The notes under the pieces: generated by a model
The model's database searches: none
Seen by the model: only the letters and a program-made list of their open reading frames with translations
What the model was told of the DNA's origin: nothing
In this document: one piece after another, positions 1-7,721 of the stretch
Numbering within the stretch: the first letter of the stretch is position 1
How the letters are laid out: every line of letters starts with the position of its first letter
Origin: Rhodobacterales bacterium
Lineage (GTDB): Bacteria; Pseudomonadota; Alphaproteobacteria; Rhodobacterales; Rhodobacteraceae
Reading direction: 5' to 3'
Length of the DNA: 19,936 nucleotides
Assembly: GCA_013298485.1 (NCBI GenBank)
Contig: JAAFHS010000005.1
Coordinates: 1-19,936 of the forward strand
Position numbers and translations under genes: made by a program

Positions 1-2
1 GG

Positions 3-527
3 GTCGGTATCGAATATCGCCCGTTTGGTGTTGAGCTGGACTTTGTCCCCACCGTTGTTGACGGCGATGTCATCAACCTGATCATCAACGCAGCAGTGTC
101 CAGCATCGACCCCACCACCGGCATCACAACCTCGAACGGGATCGTGGTGCCCGGCTTCCGCGTGCGGCGGACTTCGACCACGGTTGAGATGCGGGATGGC
201 GAGAGCTTTGCAATTGCGGGGTTGTTGCAAGATGACTTCCGCGACAACAATGCGCAGGTTCCCTGGATCGGTGATCTGCCGATCATCGGGGCGCTGTTCA
301 GATCGGTTGAATATCAGCGGTCACAGTCGGAACTGGTGATCATCGTGACACCGCATCTGGTGACCCCGACAAGCGGCGAGGCGCTGGCCCTGCCGACCGA
401 CCGGGTACGCCTGCCGACGGAACGCGATCTGTTCCTGTTTGGTAACACATCGGGCGGCCAGGCCGGAGCTGCGGGCGAAGTGGCCCGGCAGGACTTCAAC
501 GGCTCTTACGGCTATGTGATGGAGTAA
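3..527 (+). CDS. cpaC: Tad/Flp pilus outer-membrane secretin CpaC (RcpA), C-terminal part
   Basis: The reading frame is open from the window edge and ends at TAA 525-527, so only about 174 C-terminal residues are visible. They carry the classic secretin core: a stretch reading EYRPFGVELDFVPTV, then GESFAIAGLLQDD, then VPWIGDLPIIGALFRS and the strand SELVIIVTPHLVTP. In this family the protein forms the outer-membrane channel through which the Flp pilus is extruded. The gene is followed after 5 bases by an OmpA-type lipoprotein, the usual neighbour in Rhodobacterales tad loci. The N-terminal signal peptide, the secretin N domains and the start codon lie upstream of the window. The family call is secure; the exact symbol (cpaC versus rcpA) is a naming choice. 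Confidence 0.93.
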   Translation, partial: VGIEYRPFGVELDFVPTVVDGDVINLIINAAVSSIDPTTGITTSNGIVVPGFRVRRTSTTVEMRDGESFAIAGLLQDDFRDNNAQVPWIGDLPIIGALFRSVEYQRSQSELVIIVTPHLVTPTSGEALALPTDRVRLPTERDLFLFGNTSGGQAGAAGEVARQDFNGSYGYVME

Positions 528-532
528 GGCAG

Positions 533-1171
533 ATGCGCACACATATCCTTATGTCGGTCAGCCTTCTTGCCCTTGCGGCTTGCGGTCCGGATTTCGACCG
601 CCCGGTGGGGCGCGGGGTTGATGACGGGTTTTTCGGCAATGCGACGATGAACAACACCCTGATCCAGTCTGGCGAGATTTCCGCCACACAGGCCTTGGGT
701 GAACGATTCGCTGCCGAAGTGCCCAGCACGATCACATTCGCGTTCAATTCGGCGGCACTGACGCCAGAGGCGCAGACGGTGCTGCGCGAACAGGCAAACT
801 GGATCCGGCAGTTCCCGGAAATCAGGTTCCGTGTCTACGGGCATACCGATCTTGTCGGATCGAACGCCTATAACAAGGCACTTGGTCTGCGGCGTGCGCA
901 GGCGGTCGTGGCCTATCTGGGCAGCCAGGGGGTCAGTACATCGCGGCTGGAGGCGGTTGCGTCCTTTGGCGAAACCCAGCCGGTGATTGCCACGGATCAG
1001 CCGGAAATGCGCAACCGGCGCACCGTGACAGAGGTGCGCGGCTTTGTCAGGGGGCATCCGACGCTGCTGAACGGCAAATATGCCGAGGTGATCTTCCGCG
1101 AATACATTGGGAACGCCACCACATCTGGCGGTGCCACCGAAGCGACGGCAGAAGCGCCGGGCGGCGGATGA
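533..1171 (+). CDS. OmpA-family peptidoglycan-binding lipoprotein of the tad locus
   Basis: This 212-residue protein begins MRTHILMSVSLLALAAC, a lipoprotein signal peptide with lipobox LAAC and predicted lipidated Cys17. Residues about 64-170 form an OmpA C-terminal domain. Recognisable elements are a TITFAFNSAAL strand, the GHTDLVGS segment (Asp106), the NKALGLRRAQAV helix (Arg120) and the NRRTVTEVRGF end; Asp and Arg at these places contact peptidoglycan in the family. The C-terminal tail is Gly/Ala/Thr-rich. The gene starts 5 bases after cpaC, so the two are probably cotranscribed. The likely role is to anchor or stabilise the secretin pore against the cell wall, which is inference from position. 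A hairpin terminator follows at 1192-1216. Confidence 0.9.
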   Translation: MRTHILMSVSLLALAACGPDFDRPVGRGVDDGFFGNATMNNTLIQSGEISATQALGERFAAEVPSTITFAFNSAALTPEAQTVLREQANWIRQFPEIRFRVYGHTDLVGSNAYNKALGLRRAQAVVAYLGSQGVSTSRLEAVASFGETQPVIATDQPEMRNRRTVTEVRGFVRGHPTLLNGKYAEVIFREYIGNATTSGGATEATAEAPGGG

Positions 1172-1191
1172 TACGAAACAAGAGAACAACG

Positions 1192-1216
1192 AGGCCCGCC
1201 ATCGTGCGGGCCTTTT
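1192..1216 (+). terminator. Intrinsic terminator after the OmpA-type lipoprotein gene
   Basis: Arms AGGCCCGC (1192-1199) and GCGGGCCT (1206-1213) pair perfectly over 8 bp around a 6-base loop and are followed by a TTTT run (1213-1216). It lies 20 bases after the lipoprotein stop codon. It would end transcripts coming from cpaC before cpaE. Confidence 0.8.
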
Positions 1217-1366
1217 GCGTTGTGGCCTGTTGCACGTGACGGGCTGCAACCGGTCACGCGCGACAGGCAACATTCGCGGGTGGCTCTTGGCCAAGATCGC
1301 GTTCAATCCGGGCCAGATTGAACACGATCCGCCCCGGGCTGTTTCCGAAATGCTAAAAATCAAAGA

Positions 1367-1381
1367 TTAACGATCTTTTAG
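1367..1381 (+). promoter_or_regulatory. CtrA-like half-site pair upstream of cpaE
   Basis: TTAA, seven bases, then TTAG matches the alphaproteobacterial CtrA consensus TTAA-N7-TTAA at 7 of 8 fixed positions. It lies about 155 bases upstream of the chosen cpaE start and overlaps the AAAGAT/ATCTTT inverted repeat. In Caulobacter CtrA controls pilA and related cpa genes; that it acts here is inference, and a match of this quality can occur by chance. Confidence 0.35.
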
Positions 1382-1537
1382 CCCCAATCTCGCCAACATT
1401 CCCAGACATCTTCCCTGCAATGGGAACAGTCGTGCGGTCTGCGGGCCGTGCACGGGGCCTTGGGTGAGTCGCGGATCAAACGGGTTTATGCACCCGCCGC
1501 CGCACCGAAGGCACCGTCTAGAGGGGACGTTAAGGCA

Positions 1538-2824
1538 ATGACGAGCGTGGCAACACTCCAACCGGAACCGGCACCGATCCTTGCGTGCACGATTTCGCGT
1601 GATGTGCAGAATTTCGATCTGCTGATCGACGATATGGAACGCGAGCTTGGCGAAAGCTGGGGCGATCTGAGCTTTGAGGACGCAGTGGTCTTTTTTGACC
1701 AGCCGGATGCGGCCACACTGGAATTCGTGGCGATTGCCGTGAACCAGGAGGATGAACGCAACCTCGCGCAGATCACGGCGATCATTCAGGCGGCAAAATC
1801 CAAGGATATCAGGGTGATCCTGATCGCGGATCAGGTCAGCCCGATCGCGCTGCACCAGTTGCTGCGCCTTGGTGGTGATGATTTTGTGCCCTATCCGCTG
1901 CCCGAAGGTGCGCTGCACGACTCGATCGAGCGTATCCGTACGGCCGCCGTGGCCAAGACGGCGGCGCAGGATGCAGTGACGGCGCGCGCGGTGATGGATG
2001 CCGAGGAAAAAGTCGCAGCCCCGACCTTCAAGGCCAAGGGAGACCGCGATGGGGTTGTCCTTCCGGTTCACGGTCTTGCAGGCGGGACGGGTGCATCGAC
2101 ATTTGCGGTGAACCTGGCGTGGGAGCTGGCGACATCTGCGCCCAAGGACGGCCCGCGTGTCTGCCTGCTGGATTTCGATTTCCAGTATGGATCGGCTGCG
2201 ACCTATCTGGACCTGCCGCGCCGCGAGGCGGTGTTTGAGCTGTATTCGGACACCGAATCGGCGGACAGCGACAGCTTTCTGCAGGCCATGCTGACCTTCA
2301 ACGACAAGCTGCACGTGCTGACGGCACCCGCCGACATGCTGCCCCTGGATATCGTGACGCCCGCCGACATCAACCGGATCATCGACATGGCACAGGCCAA
2401 TTTCGACTATGTCGTGATCGACATGCCGAAGACGATTGTGGCCTGGACGGAAGCCGTGCTGGTGCGCAGCCACGTCTATTTCGCGATGATGGAGCTGGAT
2501 CTGCGGTCCGCGCAGAACATCCTGCGGATGGTCCGCGCCCTGAAGGCCGAAGCATTGCCGCATGAAAAGCTGCGCTTTGTGCTGAACCGTGCGCCCAAGT
2601 TCACCGATCTGTCGAGCAAGAGCCGCGTGAAGCGGATGGCGGAGAGCCTGGATATAGCGATCGAAGTGCAGCTGCCGGATGGCGGGCCGCAAGTCACACA
2701 ATGCAATGACCACGGCCTGCCCCTGTCGGAACAGGCTGCGAAGAACCCGCTGCGGCGCGAGCTTCAGAAGCTTGCGAAGTCACTGGTGGATACCAACAAA
2801 GCCGCGGAAACCGGACGCGGCTGA
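1538..2824 (+). CDS. cpaE: Tad pilus localisation protein CpaE/TadZ (ParA/MinD-like)
   Basis: The protein has 428 residues from ATG 1538, preceded by AGGGGA at 1522-1527. An in-frame GTG at 1448 would add 30 unconvincing residues. Residues about 17-140 look like a receiver-type fold without a clear phospho-acceptor aspartate, as is usual for CpaE. The second half is a MinD/ParA-type ATPase: the P-loop region reads GLAGGTGAST (GGTGAST at 182-188), followed by LLDFDFQYG and YVVIDMPKT, which correspond to the A' and B motifs. The P-loop lacks both the signature lysine and the GK lysine of canonical deviant Walker A boxes. In the family this protein marks the pole or site where the Tad machine assembles. 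It starts a run of closely spaced tad genes; cpaF follows after 29 bases. Confidence 0.92.
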   Translation: MTSVATLQPEPAPILACTISRDVQNFDLLIDDMERELGESWGDLSFEDAVVFFDQPDAATLEFVAIAVNQEDERNLAQITAIIQAAKSKDIRVILIADQVSPIALHQLLRLGGDDFVPYPLPEGALHDSIERIRTAAVAKTAAQDAVTARAVMDAEEKVAAPTFKAKGDRDGVVLPVHGLAGGTGASTFAVNLAWELATSAPKDGPRVCLLDFDFQYGSAATYLDLPRREAVFELYSDTESADSDSFLQAMLTFNDKLHVLTAPADMLPLDIVTPADINRIIDMAQANFDYVVIDMPKTIVAWTEAVLVRSHVYFAMMELDLRSAQNILRMVRALKAEALPHEKLRFVLNRAPKFTDLSSKSRVKRMAESLDIAIEVQLPDGGPQVTQCNDHGLPLSEQAAKNPLRRELQKLAKSLVDTNKAAETGRG

Positions 2825-2853
2825 TCAAAGAAAGTTCATGGGGAAACGAAACG

Positions 2854-4299
2854 ATGTTCAGCCGCTTCAAGAAAGACACCGAAAACGCGCGTCCGGCCAT
2901 GGCCACACTCGGGGCAGCAGAGGCACGGGCGCAAGCCGCAGCTGCCCCGGTGCGGGCTGCGGCACCGACGCCTGCGGCCCCTGCCCCGCGCGCGCCGGCA
3001 GACATGGTTGCGGCGGACAAGGAAAAGAAACGCAAAGACCGACTGATGGAATTGAAGGTGGAGCTGCACAAGCGTCTGCTGGACAACCTGAACCTTGCAG
3101 CCCTTGAAAAAGCGTCCGAGGTCAGCCTGAAGCAGGAAATCCAGTCCATCGCGTCTGAAGCGCTGGACGAGATGTCGGTCGCACTGAACAAGGAAGACCG
3201 CCTGACGCTGAACCAGGAACTTTATGACGAGGTCATGGGTCTGGGCCCGCTGGAGCCGTTGCTGAAAGACGATACGGTCAACGATATTCTGGTGAACGGG
3301 CCGCACCGGATTTTCATCGAACGCGCGGGCAAGCTGACGCTGACGGACATCACGTTCAAGGACGAACGCCACCTTTTGCGGATCATTGACAAGATCGTGT
3401 CCGCCGTGGGCCGCCGGGTCGACGAATCCAACCCTTACGTCGACGCCCGTCTGGCGGATGGTTCGCGTTTCAACGCGATGGTGCCGCCCGTGGCGGTGGA
3501 TGGCAGCCTTGTCTCGATTCGGAAATTCAAGAAGGAAAAGCTGGCGATCAACGATCTGGTCAAGTTCGGCGCCTTTACCGAAGAAATGGCCGCCTATCTG
3601 CAGGCCGCCGTATCCTGCCGTCTGAACATCATTGTGTCGGGTGGTACGGGTTCGGGGAAAACGACGACGTTGAACGCGCTGTCATCCTTCATCGACAACA
3701 CCGAACGGGTGCTGACGATCGAGGATACGGCGGAACTTCAGCTGCAGCAGGTCCATGTGGGCCGGATGGAAAGCCGCCCGGCGAACGTTGAAGGCAAGGG
3801 TGCGGTCACGCAGCGGGACTGTCTGCGCAACGCCCTGCGGATGCGCCCTGACCGGATCATCGTGGGGGAAACCCGGGGTGAAGAGGTCATCGACATGCTG
3901 CAGGCGATGAACACCGGTCACGACGGTTCCATGACCACGATCCACGCCAACAACGCGCGTGATGGCATCAGCCGTCTGGAAAACATGGTCGCCATGGCGG
4001 GCATCGAGATGCCGCTGAAAGCTGTGCGCGCACAGATCGCATCGGCTGTGAACCTGATCGTGCAGGCATCGCGCCTGCAGGACGGCTCGCGCCGGATGGT
4101 GTCCATCACGGAAATCACCGGGATGGAAGGTGATGTCATCTCGATGCAGGAAGTGTTCCGTTATGAACGCCTGGGCCTTGCCCCAGATGGCAAGATCATC
4201 GGGCGGTTCAATGCCACCGGCGTACGCTCGCATTATTCCGAACGTTTCAAGCAATGGGGCTTTGAGCTTCCGGCGTCCATCTACGAACCGATTGTCTGA
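2854..4299 (+). CDS. cpaF: Tad pilus assembly/retraction ATPase CpaF (TadA)
   Basis: A 481-residue type II/IV secretion ATPase of full family length, starting at ATG 2854 with GGGGAAA eight bases upstream. Residues about 18-50 form an Ala/Pro-rich linker, followed by a charged helical region. The motor domain carries Walker A GGTGSGK (263-269), the Asp box IEDTAE (289-294), Walker B IIVGETRGEE (335-344) and the His box MTTIHAN (360-366). These are all the hallmarks of an active hexameric secretion ATPase that powers pilin polymerisation at the inner membrane, working on TadB/TadC. Walker B reads GETRG where many homologues read GEVRG. tadB begins 8 bases after the stop, with its ribosome binding site overlapping the stop codon. 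Confidence 0.97.
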   Translation: MFSRFKKDTENARPAMATLGAAEARAQAAAAPVRAAAPTPAAPAPRAPADMVAADKEKKRKDRLMELKVELHKRLLDNLNLAALEKASEVSLKQEIQSIASEALDEMSVALNKEDRLTLNQELYDEVMGLGPLEPLLKDDTVNDILVNGPHRIFIERAGKLTLTDITFKDERHLLRIIDKIVSAVGRRVDESNPYVDARLADGSRFNAMVPPVAVDGSLVSIRKFKKEKLAINDLVKFGAFTEEMAAYLQAAVSCRLNIIVSGGTGSGKTTTLNALSSFIDNTERVLTIEDTAELQLQQVHVGRMESRPANVEGKGAVTQRDCLRNALRMRPDRIIVGETRGEEVIDMLQAMNTGHDGSMTTIHANNARDGISRLENMVAMAGIEMPLKAVRAQIASAVNLIVQASRLQDGSRRMVSITEITGMEGDVISMQEVFRYERLGLAPDGKIIGRFNATGVRSHYSERFKQWGFELPASIYEPIV

Positions 4300-4307
4300 G
4301 GATCATC

Positions 4308-5276
4308 ATGCAGCTGAGTGCCGCGCCTATCATCTACGTCCTGATCTTTGTCGCCGTCGTGGTGCTCGTCGAGGGCATTTACCTGACGGCATTCGGCAAA
4401 TCGATCAGCCTGAACAACCGGATCAGCCGCCGCCTTGCGCTGCTGGAAAAGAACGGCAACCGCGAACAGGTTCTGGAACAGCTCCGCAAGGAAATGAGCC
4501 AGCACCTGACATCGAAGGGTATCCCGCTTTATTCGATTCTGGCGTCCAAGGCGCAGAAGGCGAATATCGCATTCTCGCCAAAGGCGCTGATCGGGGTGAT
4601 GGGGCTGGTGACCGTCTTTGCCTATCTGGGGCTGACGATCGGCACATCCGCATCACAACCGATCCGGATCGCGCTTGCGGTCGGCATGGGTGTGGGCGGT
4701 GTCTATTTCTGGGTCAACGGCAAGGCAAAGAAGCGCATGGCGCTGATGGAAGAGCAGCTGCCTGATGCGGTCGAACTGATGGTGCGGTCCTTGCGGGTGG
4801 GTCACCCGTTTTCGGCTGCCATCGGGATCGTGGCCAAGGAAGTGGCAGACCCCCTGGGCACCGAATTCGGCATGATTTCGGACGAGGCGGCTTATGGGCG
4901 TAACGTATCGGACAGCCTGAAACTGTTTGCCGAGCGCATGGACAGCCAGGATTTGCGGTTCCTGTCGGTGGCCGTGACCATTCAGCAGCAGTCAGGCGGA
5001 AACCTGGCCGAGATTCTGGATGGTCTGGCCAAGGTGGTGCGGGCGCGGTTCAAGCTGTTCCGCCGCGTGAAGGCGATCACCGCCGAGGCGAAATGGTCGG
5101 GCATGTTCCTGTCATTCTTCCCGCTGGGTGCGCTGGCCGTGATCCTGATCATCAAGCCTGACTATTATGATGAAGTGGCCACAACGGCGGCATTCATTCC
5201 AGCCTGCCTGATCGTGGGCGTGCTGCTGACGATCAACATCATCTTCATGAAGATGATGGTGAACATCAAAGTCTGA
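4308..5276 (+). CDS. tadB: Tad pilus inner-membrane platform protein TadB
   Basis: A 322-residue membrane protein of the GspF family. A transmembrane helix lies at about residues 7-28, two more at about 93-135, and the T2SSF domain spans roughly 150-275 (QLPDAVELMVRSLRVGHPF near its start, QQQSGGNLAEILDGLAK in the middle). Hydrophobic helices fill 266-283 and 293-315. TadB and TadC together form the platform that the CpaF motor acts upon. Start ATG 4308 has GAGGAT overlapping the cpaF stop, indicating translational coupling. Length and topology are typical. Confidence 0.95.
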   Translation: MQLSAAPIIYVLIFVAVVVLVEGIYLTAFGKSISLNNRISRRLALLEKNGNREQVLEQLRKEMSQHLTSKGIPLYSILASKAQKANIAFSPKALIGVMGLVTVFAYLGLTIGTSASQPIRIALAVGMGVGGVYFWVNGKAKKRMALMEEQLPDAVELMVRSLRVGHPFSAAIGIVAKEVADPLGTEFGMISDEAAYGRNVSDSLKLFAERMDSQDLRFLSVAVTIQQQSGGNLAEILDGLAKVVRARFKLFRRVKAITAEAKWSGMFLSFFPLGALAVILIIKPDYYDEVATTAAFIPACLIVGVLLTINIIFMKMMVNIKV

Positions 5277-5291
5277 GGGGGCTTCATAGCA

Positions 5292-6269
5292 ATGCTGAGC
5301 AATCTGAATACGTTCCTGACAGACAGGCTGGGTGATCTTGGCCCGCTGCTGCTGATCGGTGGTCTGGGTATCGTGCTGATCGTGATCGCACTGCCGACAC
5401 TGTTGAAGAAAAAGCCCGATGAGTTTGCGCGCATCCGCATGCAGCGCACGGATGCCGGTGCCGCAGAGGGCAAGGCCGCTGTCCTGCGACGTGCCGAAAA
5501 GACCGACAAGCTGGAAAAATTTGCAACTTTTCTGGAACCCCAGAACGCTGAACAGCTGTCGGCGGCCCGCCTGAAGATGTTGCGCGCAGGATACCGGTCA
5601 AAGAACGCGGTGCGGATGTTTCACTTTACCCAGTTCATTCTGGGGATCGGGTTCCTGACGCTGGGCCTGATCTATGCGTTGGTCACATCGCTGACATCGG
5701 GGGTGGAGGTTTCGACCCAATCCCTGATCCTGTGGACAATCGTGCCTGGCGCCATGGGCTATTACCTGCCGCAATACTGGGTCAACAGCCGCCTGACCAA
5801 ACGGCAGACGGAGATCGTGCAGGGCTTTCCCGATGCGCTGGACATGATGCTGGTCTGCGTGGAAGCCGGGCAGTCGCTGGACCAGTCCATCATCCGCGTG
5901 GCCCGCGAGACAAAGGCGGGCTATCCCGCACTGGCGGAAGAATTCGATATGGTGTCGAACGAGGTGAAGGCCGGCAAAGAACGTGTGATGGTGTTGAAGG
6001 ACATGTCGGAACGCGTTGGAATCGCGGATGTTTCATCTTTCGTGACGACACTGGTGCAATCGGCCACCTTCGGAACCTCGATTGCCGAGGCGCTGCGGGT
6101 CTATTCTGCCGAAATGCGTGACAAACGCGTGATGCGCGCCGAAGAAAAGGCAAACAAGTTGCCAACGAAGCTGACACTGGGCACAATGCTGTTCTGCGTG
6201 CCGGCGTTGCTTATCATCCTGATTGGCCCGTCGTTGTTCGGTATTGCGACTGCCTTCGGAGGGGGTTGA
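5292..6269 (+). CDS. tadC: Tad pilus inner-membrane platform protein TadC
   Basis: A 325-residue GspF-family protein, the partner of TadB. Transmembrane segments are seen at about residues 18-37, 112-134, 145-162 and 298-320. The T2SSF domain covers about 178-305, with FPDALDMMLVCVEAGQSLDQ at its start and SSFVTTLVQSATFGTSIAEA in the second half. ATG 5292 follows GAGGGG at 5275-5280, fifteen bases after the tadB stop. The 3' end overlaps the presumed TTG start of the next gene by 4 bases. The family call and order (F-B-C) are diagnostic of a Tad locus. Confidence 0.95.
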   Translation: MLSNLNTFLTDRLGDLGPLLLIGGLGIVLIVIALPTLLKKKPDEFARIRMQRTDAGAAEGKAAVLRRAEKTDKLEKFATFLEPQNAEQLSAARLKMLRAGYRSKNAVRMFHFTQFILGIGFLTLGLIYALVTSLTSGVEVSTQSLILWTIVPGAMGYYLPQYWVNSRLTKRQTEIVQGFPDALDMMLVCVEAGQSLDQSIIRVARETKAGYPALAEEFDMVSNEVKAGKERVMVLKDMSERVGIADVSSFVTTLVQSATFGTSIAEALRVYSAEMRDKRVMRAEEKANKLPTKLTLGTMLFCVPALLIILIGPSLFGIATAFGGG

Positions 6270-6826
6270 GACTGCGACAGGGGTGGGTGTATCTGCTGAT
6301 CGGCGCAAGCCTTCTCGCCGCCTGCGGGTCCACGGGCGGCGTTGCGCGTAACACGCCATACGGCGTGGACGCCAATGGTGAGGGCGTCGACGGATTGCTG
6401 GTCGGGCACCGCCTGATGGCCGCGAATGAGCCGGAACTCGCCCTAAAAGCTTATCTGCGCGCGGCGGGCGAACAGGGTGTGAATGTCGATGTGCTGTCGG
6501 CCATCGGATCGGCGAACCTTGCCTTGGGGCGGCTGGGACAGGCCGAACAGGTCCTGCGTCGCGCCATTGAGGAGGATCCGACATTCGTGCCTGCGATCAA
6601 CAATCTGGGCGTCGTCCTGATGGAACAGGGTAAATATGGCGAAGCGCGGGTGACATTTCAGCAGGCTTTCGCGCAGGATAGTGGCCAATCGGACTCCATC
6701 CGCGAAAATCTGCGCCTGGCTATCGCGCGAACCGAAGGGGTGGTCTATTCTGATCCGCAGACGGAACCAACCATGGCGCTGGTGCGGCGGGGACAGGGGC
6801 AATACGAGCTGCTGACCGAGCTGTAA
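6266..6826 (+). CDS. tadD: TadD-like tetratricopeptide lipoprotein
   Basis: This 186-residue protein begins with a lipoprotein signal peptide, LLIGASLLAAC, predicted lipid-bearing Cys20. It is followed by about three TPR-like helical hairpins (residues about 45-72, 76-105 and 107-140; e.g. AINNLGVVLMEQGKYGEA). TadD-type lipoproteins act as pilotins or assembly factors for the Tad secretin in the periplasm. The start is the TTG at 6266 that overlaps the tadC stop (TTGA); the GGAGG at 6258-6262 is only 3 bases away, so initiation may rely on coupling. The alternative GTG at 6287 would remove the positively charged N-terminus of the signal peptide and is less likely. A second TPR lipoprotein follows. 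Confidence 0.88.
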   Translation: MRLRQGWVYLLIGASLLAACGSTGGVARNTPYGVDANGEGVDGLLVGHRLMAANEPELALKAYLRAAGEQGVNVDVLSAIGSANLALGRLGQAEQVLRRAIEEDPTFVPAINNLGVVLMEQGKYGEARVTFQQAFAQDSGQSDSIRENLRLAIARTEGVVYSDPQTEPTMALVRRGQGQYELLTEL

Positions 6827-6869
6827 GGGCGGCTTTTGGCAGAAATCGAGCAGAAAAAAGGACGCAAAA

Positions 6870-7718
6870 ATGCGCCACCCAGTCCTATCAGCCCTGTTGA
6901 CGGGCAGTGTCATGACGCTTTCGGCCTGTGGCAATGGCCGATCTGATGCCGATGTGCAGCGCGCCGTACAAAGCGTCAACGTCGTCGACGAGTCAAATCT
7001 GAATGATCTTTACCTGACAGCGGGCGACCCGAATGAGGCCGTTGCCTACTTTCAGCGGGCATCCAGCGAAAACCCGGACCGTATTGATCTGAAACGCGGC
7101 CTTGCGAAATCCCTGATCCGTGCAGGCAAGCCGACCGAGGCAATCGCGATCCTGACGGCCATCACACAAAGCCCGGAAGCCGTGCCGGACGATAAGGTTG
7201 ATCTGGCCGATGCCTTTATCCGGACGAATGAATGGGACCGGGCCGAGGCAACGCTGGCCGAAATTCCCCCGACGCATGAGACCTTTGACCGCTATCGGCT
7301 GGAGGCGATGGTCGCCGACAGCAAGCAGAACTGGACCAAGGCCGACAGTTTCTATGAAATCGCGGCGGGTCTGACGACGAAACCCGCAGGCGTGCTGAAC
7401 AACTGGGGTTTCTCGAAACTGTCGCGACAGGATTATGCCGGGGCGGAAAAGCTGTTCGTGCAAGCCCTGACCTATGATCCGTCCCTGTTCACCGCAAAGA
7501 ACAATCTGGTGCTGGCGCGTGCGGCACAGCACAAATATGACCTGCCGGTCGTGCAGATGACGCAGATCGAGCGGGCGGAACTGCTGTACACGATGGCACT
7601 TGCCGCGATTAAACAGGGCGATGTGTCGGTCGGCAAGGCGTTGCTGGGCGAGGCGATCGAGACGCATCCACAGCACTTTGAGGCTGCGACCCGCAGTCTT
7701 GCGGCCCTTGAAGGCTGA
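6870..7718 (+). CDS. Second TPR lipoprotein of the tad operon
   Basis: A 282-residue protein with signal peptide MRHPVLSALLTGSVMTLSAC (lipobox LSAC, Cys20). TPR-like repeats run from about residue 48 to the C-terminus; the clearest are FQRASSENPDRIDLKRGLAK and VLNNWGFSKLSRQDYAGAEK. ATG 6870 has AAAGGA seven bases upstream. It lies 43 bases after the tadD-like gene and 3 bases before the prepilin peptidase gene, so it belongs to the operon. Its role is unproven. By location it is another periplasmic, outer-membrane-anchored scaffold for the pilus. It is not a simple duplicate of the preceding gene, being longer and more divergent. Confidence 0.85.
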   Translation: MRHPVLSALLTGSVMTLSACGNGRSDADVQRAVQSVNVVDESNLNDLYLTAGDPNEAVAYFQRASSENPDRIDLKRGLAKSLIRAGKPTEAIAILTAITQSPEAVPDDKVDLADAFIRTNEWDRAEATLAEIPPTHETFDRYRLEAMVADSKQNWTKADSFYEIAAGLTTKPAGVLNNWGFSKLSRQDYAGAEKLFVQALTYDPSLFTAKNNLVLARAAQHKYDLPVVQMTQIERAELLYTMALAAIKQGDVSVGKALLGEAIETHPQHFEAATRSLAALEG

Positions 7719-7721
7719 TCC

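Larger units (their letters stand above)
1172..1537 (+). promoter_or_regulatory. 366-base gap with presumed promoter region of cpaE-led tad operon
   Basis: No credible gene lies here. After the terminator at 1192-1216 there is an imperfect repeat CGTGAC (1235-1240) / GTCACG (1253-1258), then an AT-rich patch at about 1352-1382. That patch holds the perfect inverted repeat AAAGAT (1362-1367) / ATCTTT (1373-1378) and a CtrA-like element. A TTGAAC at 1318-1323 could be a -35 element, but I see no convincing -10 at the right distance. The terminator upstream and the long gap make a promoter here likely; its exact place is not resolved. Confidence 0.5.

Noticed and set aside
1367..2713. Long open frame on the minus strand (448 codons)
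   Set aside because: It is antisense to cpaE, is rich in His/Arg/Gln as expected from the complement of GC-rich coding DNA, and has no recognisable domain.
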